From contig JAIVFU010000014.1 in assembly GCA_020829485.1 (NCBI GenBank), forward strand, positions 1 to 64,000: a DNA stretch of 64,000 nt, written 5' to 3'. Below the pieces are notes generated by a model. The model was given only the letters and a program-made list of their open reading frames with translations. It was not told the DNA's origin and searched no databases. This stretch comes from Nostoc sp. CHAB 5834 (lineage in GTDB: Bacteria > Cyanobacteriota > Cyanobacteriia > Cyanobacteriales > Nostocaceae). This document shows, one piece after another, positions 31,779-40,148 of the stretch (position 1 is its first letter; each line of letters begins with the position of its first letter). Both the position numbers and the translations under genes were made by a program.

Positions 31779-33245
31779 TTATGTGATAAGATTTTGGAGA
31801 AATTCTTTGGCTATTTGCTGTAATTGTTGGCGGTTAATTTTACCTTGGGAGTTGCGAGGTAGGCTTTGCTGGGGAATCCAATATTTAGGAATTTTAAATT
31901 TGCTGAGTTTGTCTTTGAGTAGGGTTTGAATTTTTAAGGCAGAGGTATTTGATTGTTTGGGAATGTAAATTGCTGTTAAGGCTTGTCCCCAATGTTTATC
32001 TGGGATGCCGATGACACAAATATCGGCAACCATTTGAGTTGCTTGTATAGCTGATTCAATCTCTGCTGGGTAAATATTTTCTCCACCTGTAATAATTTTA
32101 TCGCTGTTACGTCCGACAATATTTAAATAACCTTGCTCGTCTAAAAAACCTAAATCATCTACTTGGAAATCAGCTTGATTTTCTCTGGTTATCGGATAGT
32201 AGCCAAGGGCTAAAGATTGAGCCTGAATGGTGATATTTCCGATTTGATTGGAATCTAAAATCTCGCCTTGCTGATTGCGAATAGTTACTTTTGCATGGGG
32301 AAGAATTTGACCGCTGCTAATTTTACCCCTGAGAAAATCATCTGGTTTGAGGGTAGCAATTTGAGAGGCTGTTTCTGTCATACCATAAGTAGGCGCTAAC
32401 CGGATTCGATGAAATCTGGCTTTTTCAAATAGTTCGTTCCATGCTGGCGCACCTCCCAGAAGTACAGTATTAAATTGGGATAGCCATTGAGTTAATTCGG
32501 GATTTTGCAGGAATCTTTGTAACTGCGTTGGAACTAAAGATATTAAAAATTCTGATTGTTTAATATTGAATACTTGACCTGTTTCTACTGCTTTAAATGG
32601 CAGAATAGCAAGTTTACCTCCAGTGGTGAAAGAGCGCATAAATTGCATTAAACCGCTAACGTGATATAGCGGTAATACACAAAATGAATTGACTTGTTTT
32701 AGTTGAAAGTATTTTGTAAATCCTTGTACAGATGCGATGAGAGTTTCCCAAGTATGGATGGCAAATTTAATCTGCCCTGATGAACCACCTGTGGGAATCA
32801 GGATGAGTGGGGAGTGGGGAGTGGGGAGTGGGGAGTGGGGGGATGAGGGGGATATGATAGTAATTTCTTTGCAATTCCGATTTCCTATTCCCCATTCTCT
32901 ATTTCCTATTCCCCATTCCCGATTCCCTACTCCCCACTCCCTATTCCCCATCCCCCAAATAATATCTGGTTTTACTAAATCAAAGACTTGCTGCCATTCT
33001 TGTGTTCTCCAGTCGGGGTTACAAAGAAAAATTGGACAATTAGCTGCACAAGCGGCAATAAAACTTGCTAGAAACCTTAATGGTTCGCATTCTGCTAAAA
33101 TGATTTTTGGTGGGATTTCATCCGCTGATAATTGTGTTAACTCTAAATATAATTCTTGAGCTATTTGATTAAATTGACGGCTGTTATAACCAATAAGCCA
33201 ATCATCCTGAGTTAGGTTATTAAGACAGTTTAAAGGTCGTTCCAT
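31779..33245 (-). CDS. menE: 2-succinylbenzoate--CoA ligase
   Basis: The 488-residue adenylate-forming (ANL) enzyme activates o-succinylbenzoate with CoA in phylloquinone synthesis. PTGGSSGQIKFAIHTWE is the AMP/phosphate loop, with a Gln at the usual Thr. APTYGMTETASQIATL follows; LGFLDEQGYLNIVGRNSDKIITGGENIYPAEIE contains the hinge; the catalytic Lys is in LPRNSQGKINRQQL. About 50 residues before the phosphate loop (about 97-147) are encoded by a tandem-repeat block. The gene overlaps the end of menC by 16 bases on the same strand. Confidence 0.92.
   Translation of the reverse strand: MERPLNCLNNLTQDDWLIGYNSRQFNQIAQELYLELTQLSADEIPPKIILAECEPLRFLASFIAACAANCPIFLCNPDWRTQEWQQVFDLVKPDIIWGMGNREWGVGNREWGIGNREWGIGNRNCKEITIISPSSPHSPLPTPHSPLILIPTGGSSGQIKFAIHTWETLIASVQGFTKYFQLKQVNSFCVLPLYHVSGLMQFMRSFTTGGKLAILPFKAVETGQVFNIKQSEFLISLVPTQLQRFLQNPELTQWLSQFNTVLLGGAPAWNELFEKARFHRIRLAPTYGMTETASQIATLKPDDFLRGKISSGQILPHAKVTIRNQQGEILDSNQIGNITIQAQSLALGYYPITRENQADFQVDDLGFLDEQGYLNIVGRNSDKIITGGENIYPAEIESAIQATQMVADICVIGIPDKHWGQALTAIYIPKQSNTSALKIQTLLKDKLSKFKIPKYWIPQQSLPRNSQGKINRQQLQQIAKEFLQNLIT
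32799..32955. repeat. heptamer tandem-repeat block inside menE
   Basis: The plus strand has GGGGAGT units, then GGGATGAGGGGG, a short unique piece, and CCCCATTC/CCCTATT units. In menE this reads GMGNREWGVGNREW, GIGNREWGIGNRN and SPSSPHSPLPTPHSPL. The two halves are inversely related, so the block could fold on itself. It stays in frame. Confidence 0.88.
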
Positions 33246-34279
33246 AGACTTTGAAACCAGGTATCTTCTTGTTCAAAAAAATGGTCGATGCCAAAACCAA
33301 CTGCCCTATTATTTCGGGATAATTCCGCCGCTAGCTGGAGTGCTGCAAGTCTACCGATCGCAGTTTCAAATACTGATGAAAATACAGTATCAATTTGATG
33401 CTGGTGGCAAAACTTTCTCAGACGAGATGGCGATCCAACTATCCCAGGCTTGATCACAAAAATCCCTCGCCAACCTTGTTGATAACAGGCGGCGAGTTGC
33501 CTAAGTGTGGCGACAGATTCATCTATTGCGATCGCAGTTTCATAACTCGTACTCAATTCCAACATCTGCTGAAATTGCTCAACGGGTAACGGTTGTTCGA
33601 TAAATTCAATTTCTAGGGGTAGTTCTCCATTCGCCTTGAAATTATCGCAAGTCCGCAGCCATAAGTTAGCTTCTTCAAAGCTGAGTCCACCGTTAGCATC
33701 TAATCGCAGTTTGGTAAAGTCTGGTAAGGTGTCTATCAGTGACTCAAAAATTTCTAGTTCATCAGCGATCGCATACACACCAATTTTCCACTTAAATGTG
33801 TGATATCCTCGCTCCCACAACGTTTCCCATTGATTTAAAGCCACTTCCCCGGCTGGTAATAACGCACTGTAAAAAAGTGAATTAGGAGTACAGACGCGAT
33901 TAATCGCGTCTGTACAGTAATGAGGAGTTATAAAATTATCCCCCTCATCTCCCCCACTCCCCACTCCCCACTCCCCACTCCCCATCTCCCACCCTGACTC
34001 AAAGCCAAATTGACAAGCAGGTAACTGATCTGGGATGGAGAAAATTATCTCGTCTGTGATTTCTTCTGGGAGTTGGCGACAAAAATCTAAAGCTTCTTCT
34101 ATAGTTTCGGAACCGAACCAGCTAATGGGGGCAATTTCTCCCCAGCCGATTTTGCCTGATTCATCGGTAAGCCGGAGGATAATCCCCTCACGAATATCCC
34201 AATTACCATGATTAGTAGTTAGTGTTCGCACAAATCTTCGCTGATAAGGACGAAATTCAAATCTGTAACCATTAGTCAT
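33230..34279 (-). CDS. menC: o-succinylbenzoate synthase
   Basis: The 349-residue enolase-superfamily enzyme dehydrates SHCHC to o-succinylbenzoate. Catalytic lysines lie in TFKWKIGV and VIKPGIVGSP; metal ligands are the Asp in RLDANGGLSF, the Glu in EFIEQPLP and the Asp in AIDESV. Residues about 97-136 (EMGSGEWGVGSGGDEGD and the following DAINRVCTPNS) are encoded by inserted repeats, with a GACGCGATTAATCGCGTC palindrome. The ATG lies inside an AATGACT heptamer array. It follows menA by 30 bases, forming a menA-menC-menE operon. Confidence 0.92.
   Translation of the reverse strand: MTNGYRFEFRPYQRRFVRTLTTNHGNWDIREGIILRLTDESGKIGWGEIAPISWFGSETIEEALDFCRQLPEEITDEIIFSIPDQLPACQFGFESGWEMGSGEWGVGSGGDEGDNFITPHYCTDAINRVCTPNSLFYSALLPAGEVALNQWETLWERGYHTFKWKIGVYAIADELEIFESLIDTLPDFTKLRLDANGGLSFEEANLWLRTCDNFKANGELPLEIEFIEQPLPVEQFQQMLELSTSYETAIAIDESVATLRQLAACYQQGWRGIFVIKPGIVGSPSRLRKFCHQHQIDTVFSSVFETAIGRLAALQLAAELSRNNRAVGFGIDHFFEQEDTWFQSLWNDL
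33883..33995. repeat. repeat block inside menC
   Basis: An ACAGACGCGATTAATCGCGT palindrome (about 33890-33917) adjoins a CCCCACT heptamer array (about 33944-33986). Together they encode about 38 extra residues in frame. Relatives of the palindrome (GTAGAGACGCG...CGCGTCTCTAC) are frequent between genes in this window. Confidence 0.85.
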
Positions 34280-34309
34280 TAGTCATTCTCCCTCTGCCCC
34301 AATGCCCAA

Positions 34310-35206
34310 CTAAAGCACAAATCCCAGTCCAAAGAGCAAGCAAACCCAGAAATGCACGGCTACGGCGATGAATTTACAGTTACTAACTTTGTCTGGCTGG
34401 TTGTGATTTTCTTGGACATGGCGGCATAATTTGACAGCAAACGGTAAACTTACCCAACTCAATAACGTCCAAGCTGGGGAAATTCCCAATAGCACAAATA
34501 GCAAGGTGAGGGGATAAATGCTAGCAGTAAACCAAACTAGGAGTTGGGCCCCTTTCGCTGTTCCTAAACGGACGATAGGCGATCGCTTGCCTGCGGCTAT
34601 GTCATCCTTAACTTGGTGAAAGTGTGAGCAAAATAAAATTAAGGTTGTGGCAATCCCGACGATGACTGAGACTGCTAAACTTGTCATTGACCAAGTTTGG
34701 GTTTGGCTGTAGTATGCTGCCTCCACTGCTAAGGGGCCAAAGGCAAAAAAGCAAAGAATCTCGCCTAAACCCTGATATCCTAAGCGAAAGGGAGGCCCTT
34801 GGTACATATAGCCTAAACCACAGCATAGTAAAATGATGCCGATAACAGTTAGGTCTTGTTGCCAAAGAGCGATCGCTAGTATGCCCAGCAACCCCAAACC
34901 TAAACACAAATTTCCTATCCAAAATACTAATGGCTTATTGTCTGTTAAGTTAACCAGAGAATGGTGCTTATTTTGATCGATACCTGTTTCGGAATCAAAG
35001 ACATCATTACTGATATTTTCCCAGGCGAGAATTAAGATTGCCGCAGCTATAAAAGTAGAAAATACTGCACCATTAAAAATTTTAGTTTCGGCAAATGCTA
35101 CTGCTGTTCCTACCCAAATAGGCATAATGGCAACACTGTACATTGGCGGTTTAATCGCTGCCATCCATAACTTAGTGTTGGGATATAAAATCTGCTTGGT
35201 TGTCAT
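34310..35206 (-). CDS. menA: 1,4-dihydroxy-2-naphthoate phytyltransferase (UbiA family)
   Basis: The 298-residue polytopic membrane protein attaches the phytyl chain to 1,4-dihydroxy-2-naphthoate in the thylakoid or plasma membrane. The first Asp-rich motif is NISNDVFDSETGID, the second HFHQVKDDIAAGKRS. About eight or nine hydrophobic helices are visible. Its location with menC, menE, menI and menF supports MenA over other UbiA prenyltransferases. It is the first gene of the minus-strand operon and is divergent from menF. Confidence 0.93.
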   Translation of the reverse strand: MTTKQILYPNTKLWMAAIKPPMYSVAIMPIWVGTAVAFAETKIFNGAVFSTFIAAAILILAWENISNDVFDSETGIDQNKHHSLVNLTDNKPLVFWIGNLCLGLGLLGILAIALWQQDLTVIGIILLCCGLGYMYQGPPFRLGYQGLGEILCFFAFGPLAVEAAYYSQTQTWSMTSLAVSVIVGIATTLILFCSHFHQVKDDIAAGKRSPIVRLGTAKGAQLLVWFTASIYPLTLLFVLLGISPAWTLLSWVSLPFAVKLCRHVQENHNQPDKVSNCKFIAVAVHFWVCLLFGLGFVL

Positions 35207-35638
35207 CAGTCGTGATTAATTAAATTGCCTGAAAATTATTTACACTTGAAATTTTATAATTTAAAGAGACGCACCGCTACGCGGAAGTCAAAAGTTAAGA
35301 CTGAGCGGAGTCGAAGTGTTAAAAGTTAAAAGTCAAAAAACTTATGATTTGGGTTTTTGAACTGTTGGAATGGTAGCTTTTTTAGGTCGTGCTGTACTAG
35401 ATATTCATCAGCTAAAAACAACTGCTACTTTGACTGTGGCTCGTTAAGCTTGTGTTGTTAACACTCCACTCTCACGTTCCAGGCTTGGGCTGCAACTGGC
35501 TTGTCATGGTCTGGGAACACCATAAACAACGCAAATCCTACGCTGGTGAAATGATAACTTAATATGTTACCTGTAGAAATACGACCACGATTAATTACAC
35601 TTTAGGAAGTTAACTTAAAAAAAATTTACTATAGATCC
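35207..35638. other. menA-menF divergent intergenic region
   Basis: This 430-base region carries a repeat cluster (35265-35345: GAGACGCACCGCTACGCGGA, CTGAGCGGAGTCGAAGTG, AAAGTTAAAAGTC) and an open minus-strand stretch (35458-35601). Promoters of the two men operons should lie here, but I could not define them by eye. Confidence 0.55.
35458..35601 (-). other. possible gene remnant, open frame without a clear start
   Basis: The frame encodes about 47 residues ending FALFMVFPDHDKPVAAQAW then NVRVEC and a TAA. The amino-acid composition looks protein-like, but there is no plausible start codon before the internal ATG, and I recognise no family. It could be the end of a decayed gene or a chance frame. 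Confidence 0.3.
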
Positions 35639-37051
35639 ATGACAGTTTCACCATGTCGTAACAACCTCTTTGTACACAAAGATTTATATCAATTTTTGGT
35701 AGCAGTGCAAGAAAAGTGCGTCAAAAGTAATTGCAGGCAAATTGTCAGTATCTCTCAAGAGATCGATTTAGTTGACCCTTTACTTGTATTAGATAAACTA
35801 ACACAAGCAAATGAAATAAATTTTTACTTTGAGGACAAAGGTAAAGGAGAAGCGATCGCAGCAATTGATGCCGTGGCAAAGTTACAAATTGATGGTGTAG
35901 ATCGTTTTACTCAAGCTGAATATTTTATCAAATCTTGTCTAAAAAATATAATTAATTTTAGTAACGCTAACCAAGGTTTTTCTGGGCCTCACTTTTTTTG
36001 TTATTTCAGCTTTTTTGATAAAAATGCCCAAGTAGATTATCCGTTTCCATCTGCTACCATTTTTCTTCCCCGTTGGCAAGTAGCTGTGAAAAATCAGCGT
36101 TGCATATTAGTAACAAATATAATTATCAATAAAAGTGTAAATATTCAAAGGTTATTAGAGGATCTGCAAAATAAAATTCAATTTATCCAATCTTTAGAAT
36201 ATTACTCTGCTACTATTGATTGTTTTCCAGCAAAGTTCTATAAGAAATCTGTCACCAATGCTACTGGGTTTAAACGTTCAGTAGTCTCTGTTTTGGAAAA
36301 AATTAAATCTAGTCATTTAAGCAAGATTGTCCTCGCAGATATATTAGATGTAAAATCAAGCAACCACTTTGATTTAGTTAAATCTTTAAATAATCTTAGG
36401 CAAATACATCCTAATTGTTATATTTTTTCTACAAGTAATGGCAAAGGGCAAAACTTTATTGGTGCAAGTCCAGAAAGATTAATTAGTATTAATAATCAGC
36501 AGTTAATCACTGATGCTTTAGCTGGTTCTGCACCACGAGGTAAAACCCCTGCTGAAGATGCAGCTAATGCCAATCGCTTGCTTAATAGTGAAAAAGAAAA
36601 GCACGAACATTCACTAGTGCTTGATTTCATTACACAACGCCTATCCCAGCTAGGTTTATTACCCCAAATATTAGCACCACGGCTGCGACAATTATCGAAT
36701 ATCCAGCATTTATGGACACCAATAAGTGCTACAGTTCCAGCTAACATACATCCATTAAAAATTGTCGCCCAATTGCATCCGACACCAGCCGTTGCTGGTG
36801 CAGCACGAGATGTAGCTTGTGCGGAAATTCGGCGTTATGAAAACTTTGAAAGAGGCTTGTATGCTGCGCCTCTGGGTTGGATAGATTCTCAAGGGAACTG
36901 CGAGTTTATTGTGGGAATTCGTTCAGCATTAATTGATGGCGATCGCGCAAGATTGTATGCTGGTGCTGGTATCGTCGCCGGTTCTGATCCTGACAAAGAA
37001 TTTGCAGAGGTGCAGCTTAAACTTCAGGCGTTATTGAAAGCGTTAGTTTAA
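35639..37051 (+). CDS. menF: isochorismate synthase
   Basis: The 470-residue chorismate-utilising enzyme starts phylloquinone synthesis by converting chorismate to isochorismate. The conserved C-terminal half has LSKIVLADIL, NFIGASPERLI, DALAGSAPRG, HLWTPISATVP, LHPTPAVAGAARD and YAAPLGWIDSQGNCEFIVGIRSA. The Mg-binding Glu is in the SPERLI/NCEF region. The N-terminal part is more variable. The ATG at 35639 is the first in frame after a TAA, but no clear ribosome binding site is seen. Its last 113 bases are duplicated after the xisHI cassette. Confidence 0.93.
   Translation: MTVSPCRNNLFVHKDLYQFLVAVQEKCVKSNCRQIVSISQEIDLVDPLLVLDKLTQANEINFYFEDKGKGEAIAAIDAVAKLQIDGVDRFTQAEYFIKSCLKNIINFSNANQGFSGPHFFCYFSFFDKNAQVDYPFPSATIFLPRWQVAVKNQRCILVTNIIINKSVNIQRLLEDLQNKIQFIQSLEYYSATIDCFPAKFYKKSVTNATGFKRSVVSVLEKIKSSHLSKIVLADILDVKSSNHFDLVKSLNNLRQIHPNCYIFSTSNGKGQNFIGASPERLISINNQQLITDALAGSAPRGKTPAEDAANANRLLNSEKEKHEHSLVLDFITQRLSQLGLLPQILAPRLRQLSNIQHLWTPISATVPANIHPLKIVAQLHPTPAVAGAARDVACAEIRRYENFERGLYAAPLGWIDSQGNCEFIVGIRSALIDGDRARLYAGAGIVAGSDPDKEFAEVQLKLQALLKALV
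36939..37051. repeat. 113-bp direct repeat, copy within the menF 3' end
   Basis: From a GCGATCGC octamer to the menF stop, this segment matches 37823-37935 with six differences and no gaps. All six differences are synonymous in the menF frame (GCA/GCG, GCC/GCT, CAG/CAA, TTG/CTC, GCG/GCA). The two copies bracket xisH and xisI. Confidence 0.93.
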
Positions 37052-37070
37052 AGTTAATTACTAATCTTGT

Positions 37071-37487
37071 ATGCCAGCTAAAGATGTTTATCACAATTCT
37101 GTTAGAAACGCCCTTGAAAAAGAGAGTTGGCATATTACCAATGATCCATTTATCTTAAGATGGGGTGCAAGAGATTTATATATTGATTTAGGTGCCCAAA
37201 AGCTAATAGCAGCAGAGAAAAGCGGACATAAAATAGCAGTAGAAGTTAAAAGCTTTATCGGTGCTTCTCCAGTAACCGATTTAGAAAAGGCTCTGGGACA
37301 ATATATTTTATACTACGATATTCTCAGTCGCTTAGAACCAGACCGCCGCTTGTATCTTGCTATTCGTCAACAAACATACTCAGAATTGTTCCAAGAACCA
37401 ATTGGTAAGATATTGATAGAAAATCAGCGTCTTTGTTTACTCGTCTTCGATTCAGAACTAGAGGTGATTCTAGAATGGATACCTTAG
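37071..37487 (+). CDS. xisH: XisH-family protein (fdxN element excision controlling factor)
   Basis: The 138-residue protein begins MPAKDVYHNSVRNALEKESW, the XisH signature. The nuclease-like core has DLYIDLGAQKLIAAEKSG (Asp and Glu) followed by HKIAVEVKSFIG (E-x-K), a PD-(D/E)XK arrangement. In Anabaena, XisH and XisI are required with the XisF recombinase for fdxN element excision; most copies in genomes are not near nif genes. It starts 20 bases after menF, and its end overlaps xisI by 13 bases. No obvious ribosome binding site is seen. Confidence 0.93.
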   Translation: MPAKDVYHNSVRNALEKESWHITNDPFILRWGARDLYIDLGAQKLIAAEKSGHKIAVEVKSFIGASPVTDLEKALGQYILYYDILSRLEPDRRLYLAIRQQTYSELFQEPIGKILIENQRLCLLVFDSELEVILEWIP

Positions 37488-37810
37488 ATAATTATCGCAA
37501 AATAATTGAAAAAATATTAGCAGAATATGCCCAACTTCCCTACGCTCATGGAGAATTAGAAAGACAGCTAATTATTGATGAAAATGCAAACCATTATCTG
37601 CTACTCACACTTGGCTGGGAAAACAAACAACGGGTACATGGGTGCCTTATCCACATTGATATTATCAACGATAAAATTTGGATTCAAAGAGATGGTACTG
37701 AAGATGGTATTGCTAACGAATTCGTTAGTGTCGGCATTCCTAAAGATCGTATTGTTCTAGCCTTTCAACCTACCGAAGTAAGAAAGTATACTGATTTTGC
37801 TGTTAAATAA
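37475..37810 (+). CDS. xisI: XisI-family protein (fdxN element excision controlling factor)
   Basis: From the ATG at 37475 the protein has 111 residues: [19 protein letters not shown], then [38 protein letters not shown] and the terminal [18 protein letters not shown], matching the XisI family. It overlaps the xisH end by 13 bases, as is usual for this pair. The longer open frame from 37433 lies entirely in xisH and is not favoured. XisH and XisI are often found as a solitary two-gene cassette, and their biochemical role is not settled. Confidence 0.93.
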   Translation: MDTLDNYRKIIEKILAEYAQLPYAHGELERQLIIDENANHYLLLTLGWENKQRVHGCLIHIDIINDKIWIQRDGTEDGIANEFVSVGIPKDRIVLAFQPTEVRKYTDFAVK

Positions 37811-37822
37811 ATTTTAAATCTA

Positions 37823-37935
37823 GCGATCGCGCGAGATTGTATGCTGGTGCTGGTATCGTCGCTGGTTCTGATCCTGACAAAGAATTTGCAGAGGTGCAAC
37901 TTAAACTTCAGGCGTTACTCAAAGCATTAGTTTAA
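37823..37935 (+). pseudogene. orphan copy of the menF 3' end downstream of xisHI
   Basis: It encodes [36 protein letters not shown] and a TAA, identical in protein to the end of MenF. It is cut off from any start, and 13 bases separate it from the xisI stop. All six nucleotide differences from the functional end are silent. It is best read as the ancestral menF end, displaced by the cassette. Confidence 0.92.
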
Positions 37936-38840
37936 TGTTGCAGTTATGCTGAAAATGGGGCTAATCAACAGAGTTTTTGGGCTAGCGATGCCGCGTCTTG
38001 TAGAGAAGGCGGGCTACGCCTACGCGTGATATTTAAAAGCATCATTCGTTCTTGCATCAAAATTCAGTATAAAGCTTTATCAAGAAAGGCAGAGGGCAGG
38101 AGGCAGAAGGCAGAAGGGAATTCTGACTCAAGACTCTGCCCACGACCAAAGGGAGTAAGGGTTTAAGACCCCCACCACAATCTCTGATTTGGTGGTCCCA
38201 ATTTAGGAGGGGTTTGAATCCCCTTCTAAATTGAACCTTCTGCCTTCTGCCCTCTGCCTTCTGCCTTCTTCAATGAATACTCGGTCTTTTAGCAAATTTT
38301 CAGCAAAGTTCCTAATTGACAAAAATGATTTTGTCTCAACCTCTCACGAATGGGATTCGGACAGGATCAGCAATGCTGGTGACATCGTTTGAGGTACCAG
38401 TAAATTTTCGCAATTTCCCGTTATTTGTTTCGTCTAGGTGGATAAACAGGAATAGCAACAACGCCGACATACAAATAATTGCTTGATTACTGCTTGATCT
38501 CTGAGAGCTTTATGTGTCATACTTTAAATGGTTGTAGTTCATGGTAAAAAGCCGTTGCACGAAGTGTAACAGCTAAATTTTGTATTTCTCTTGCCCGAGA
38601 TTTTGCAGAAAAATGCACAACAAGTTAGCCCGCAAGGTTAATTTGTTAGCAGCCTGATCAACAACTCAAACCAGGCTGATCCCTCTAGCCTTTTGGGAGG
38701 TTAGGGGGAAAATTCCTGGTTTACTGGTTTAGATTATAACTTAGGTTTTGCCTTTGTAACATTTTGGATCTTTAAAGGTAAACCCAGAGAAAAATTGATG
38801 TATTTATAACGTTACTAGAGCATGTAATTTTGACGATGTT
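37936..38840. other. 900-bp region without a recognised gene
   Basis: 37980-38030 holds a GGCGGGCTACGCCTACGC repeat. 38085-38275 is an inverted-repeat element with GGCAGAGGGCAGGAGGCAG on the left and CTGCCTTCTGCC on the right. It encloses GGTTTAAGACCCCCACC and AGGAGGGGTTTGAATCCCCT hairpins. From 38280 to 38840 there is non-repetitive sequence with no coding frame, including a GGCTGATCCCTCTAGCC / GGGAGGTTAGGGG region. A small RNA or leader for an unknown transcript is possible but unsupported. Confidence 0.6.
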
Positions 38841-40148
38841 TTACCCCAAATCCTCATGAGTAAAAGCTTTAGCATTCGCCCCGGTGTAAGTAGCTACAAT
38901 ATGACCATCGCCAGTCATTTGATATTTATATGTAACTAATCCTTCTAATCCAACGGGGCCGCGAGGAGGCATTTGTTGCGTACTAATTCCTACTTCGGCA
39001 CCGAAACCATAGCGGAAACCATCAGCAAATCTGGTAGAACAATTGTGGAATATATTGGCTGAATTTACCAATCCAAAGAAAGTTTCCACAGATGCTGAAT
39101 CTTCAGTAATAATCGCGTCAGTATGACGAGAACCATATTCGTTAATATGCGCGATCGCACCTTCTATAGAATCTACAATCTTTATCGACAAAATAAAATC
39201 ACTGTATTCTGTTTCCCAATCTATTTCTGTTGCAGCTACGATATTAGGCAAAAGTTCCAATGTGCGTTTATCACCTCTTAATTCCACATGGCGTTCTTGT
39301 AAAGCCTCGGCAACCTTTGGTAAAAACTCTCTAGCAATTGATTGGTGAACTAACAAAGTTTCAATCGCATTACAAACAGCCGGATATTGCGCTTTTGCAT
39401 CTACTGTAATCGGAACTGCTTTAGAAATATCTGCCGCTTTATCTATATAAAGATGACAAATACCATCGGCGTGACCTAATACCGGAATCCGTGTATTTTC
39501 TTGCACAAAGCGCACAAATGAATTAGAACCTCTAGGAATAATTAAATCTACATATTTATCTAACTTCAAAAGTTCTAAAGTTTCTTCTCTAGTTGTCAAC
39601 AACTGTACCGCATCAGGGTTAACAGCAGTTTCAGATAATCCCTGCTTAATTGCCTTAACTATGGCTTCACAAGAACGCACCGCTTCCTTTCCACATTTGA
39701 GAATCACACCATTTCCCGATTTAATCGCTAAGGAAACAATTTGAATCGCCGCCTCTGGACGGGCTTCAAAAATAATTCCCAAAACACCTAAAGGACAAGT
39801 AATTCGCTTAAGAATTAAACCAGTGTCAAGTTCGCGGTGAATCTGCACTTTACCGATAGGATCAGCTAGCTTACCAACATCTCGTACCCCTGCGATCGCA
39901 TCTCTTAATTTATGTTCATCCAACTGCAAGCGTTTATAAAGTGGCTTGGGTATTCCTTCGGCATCAGCAGCTTTACAATCAGCAACATTTGCTTGTAAAA
40001 TTTCATCTCTAGCTGATTCTAAAGCTTGAGCGATCGCAACAAGTGCCTGATTTTTTGCCTCAGTGGAGAGAATCGCTAGTTTACTTGCAGCTTGGCGGGT
40101 TTGTCCTGCGATCGCAATTAGGGGAGAAGCAATGTTAAAAATAGTCAT
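38841..40148 (-). CDS. proA: gamma-glutamyl phosphate reductase
   Basis: The 435-residue enzyme converts L-glutamyl 5-phosphate to glutamate semialdehyde in proline synthesis. The catalytic Cys is in [38 protein letters not shown] and [15 protein letters not shown] are NADPH/substrate landmarks. [17 protein letters not shown] and [17 protein letters not shown] complete the ProA pattern. proB is not adjacent. The upstream 370-base region is shared with the divergent M48 gene. Start [20 protein letters not shown] is consistent with cyanobacterial homologues. Confidence 0.96.
   Translation of the reverse strand: MTIFNIASPLIAIAGQTRQAASKLAILSTEAKNQALVAIAQALESARDEILQANVADCKAADAEGIPKPLYKRLQLDEHKLRDAIAGVRDVGKLADPIGKVQIHRELDTGLILKRITCPLGVLGIIFEARPEAAIQIVSLAIKSGNGVILKCGKEAVRSCEAIVKAIKQGLSETAVNPDAVQLLTTREETLELLKLDKYVDLIIPRGSNSFVRFVQENTRIPVLGHADGICHLYIDKAADISKAVPITVDAKAQYPAVCNAIETLLVHQSIAREFLPKVAEALQERHVELRGDKRTLELLPNIVAATEIDWETEYSDFILSIKIVDSIEGAIAHINEYGSRHTDAIITEDSASVETFFGLVNSANIFHNCSTRFADGFRYGFGAEVGISTQQMPPRGPVGLEGLVTYKYQMTGDGHIVATYTGANAKAFTHEDLG

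Noticed and set aside
32737..33159. 140-codon plus-strand frame opposite menE
   Set aside because: It is open only because the heptamer array lacks stops on both strands; the minus strand carries the conserved ANL motifs.
37433..37474. Upstream extension of xisI
   Set aside because: The extra 14 codons lie wholly within xisH and do not match the XisI family start; the ATG at 37475 does.
38203..38225. GGGGTTTGAATCCCC resembling a tRNA T-arm
   Set aside because: The surrounding sequence folds as a simple hairpin repeat (TTTAGGAGGGG/CCCCTTCTAAA), with no acceptor stem, D-arm or anticodon arm at the right spacing.
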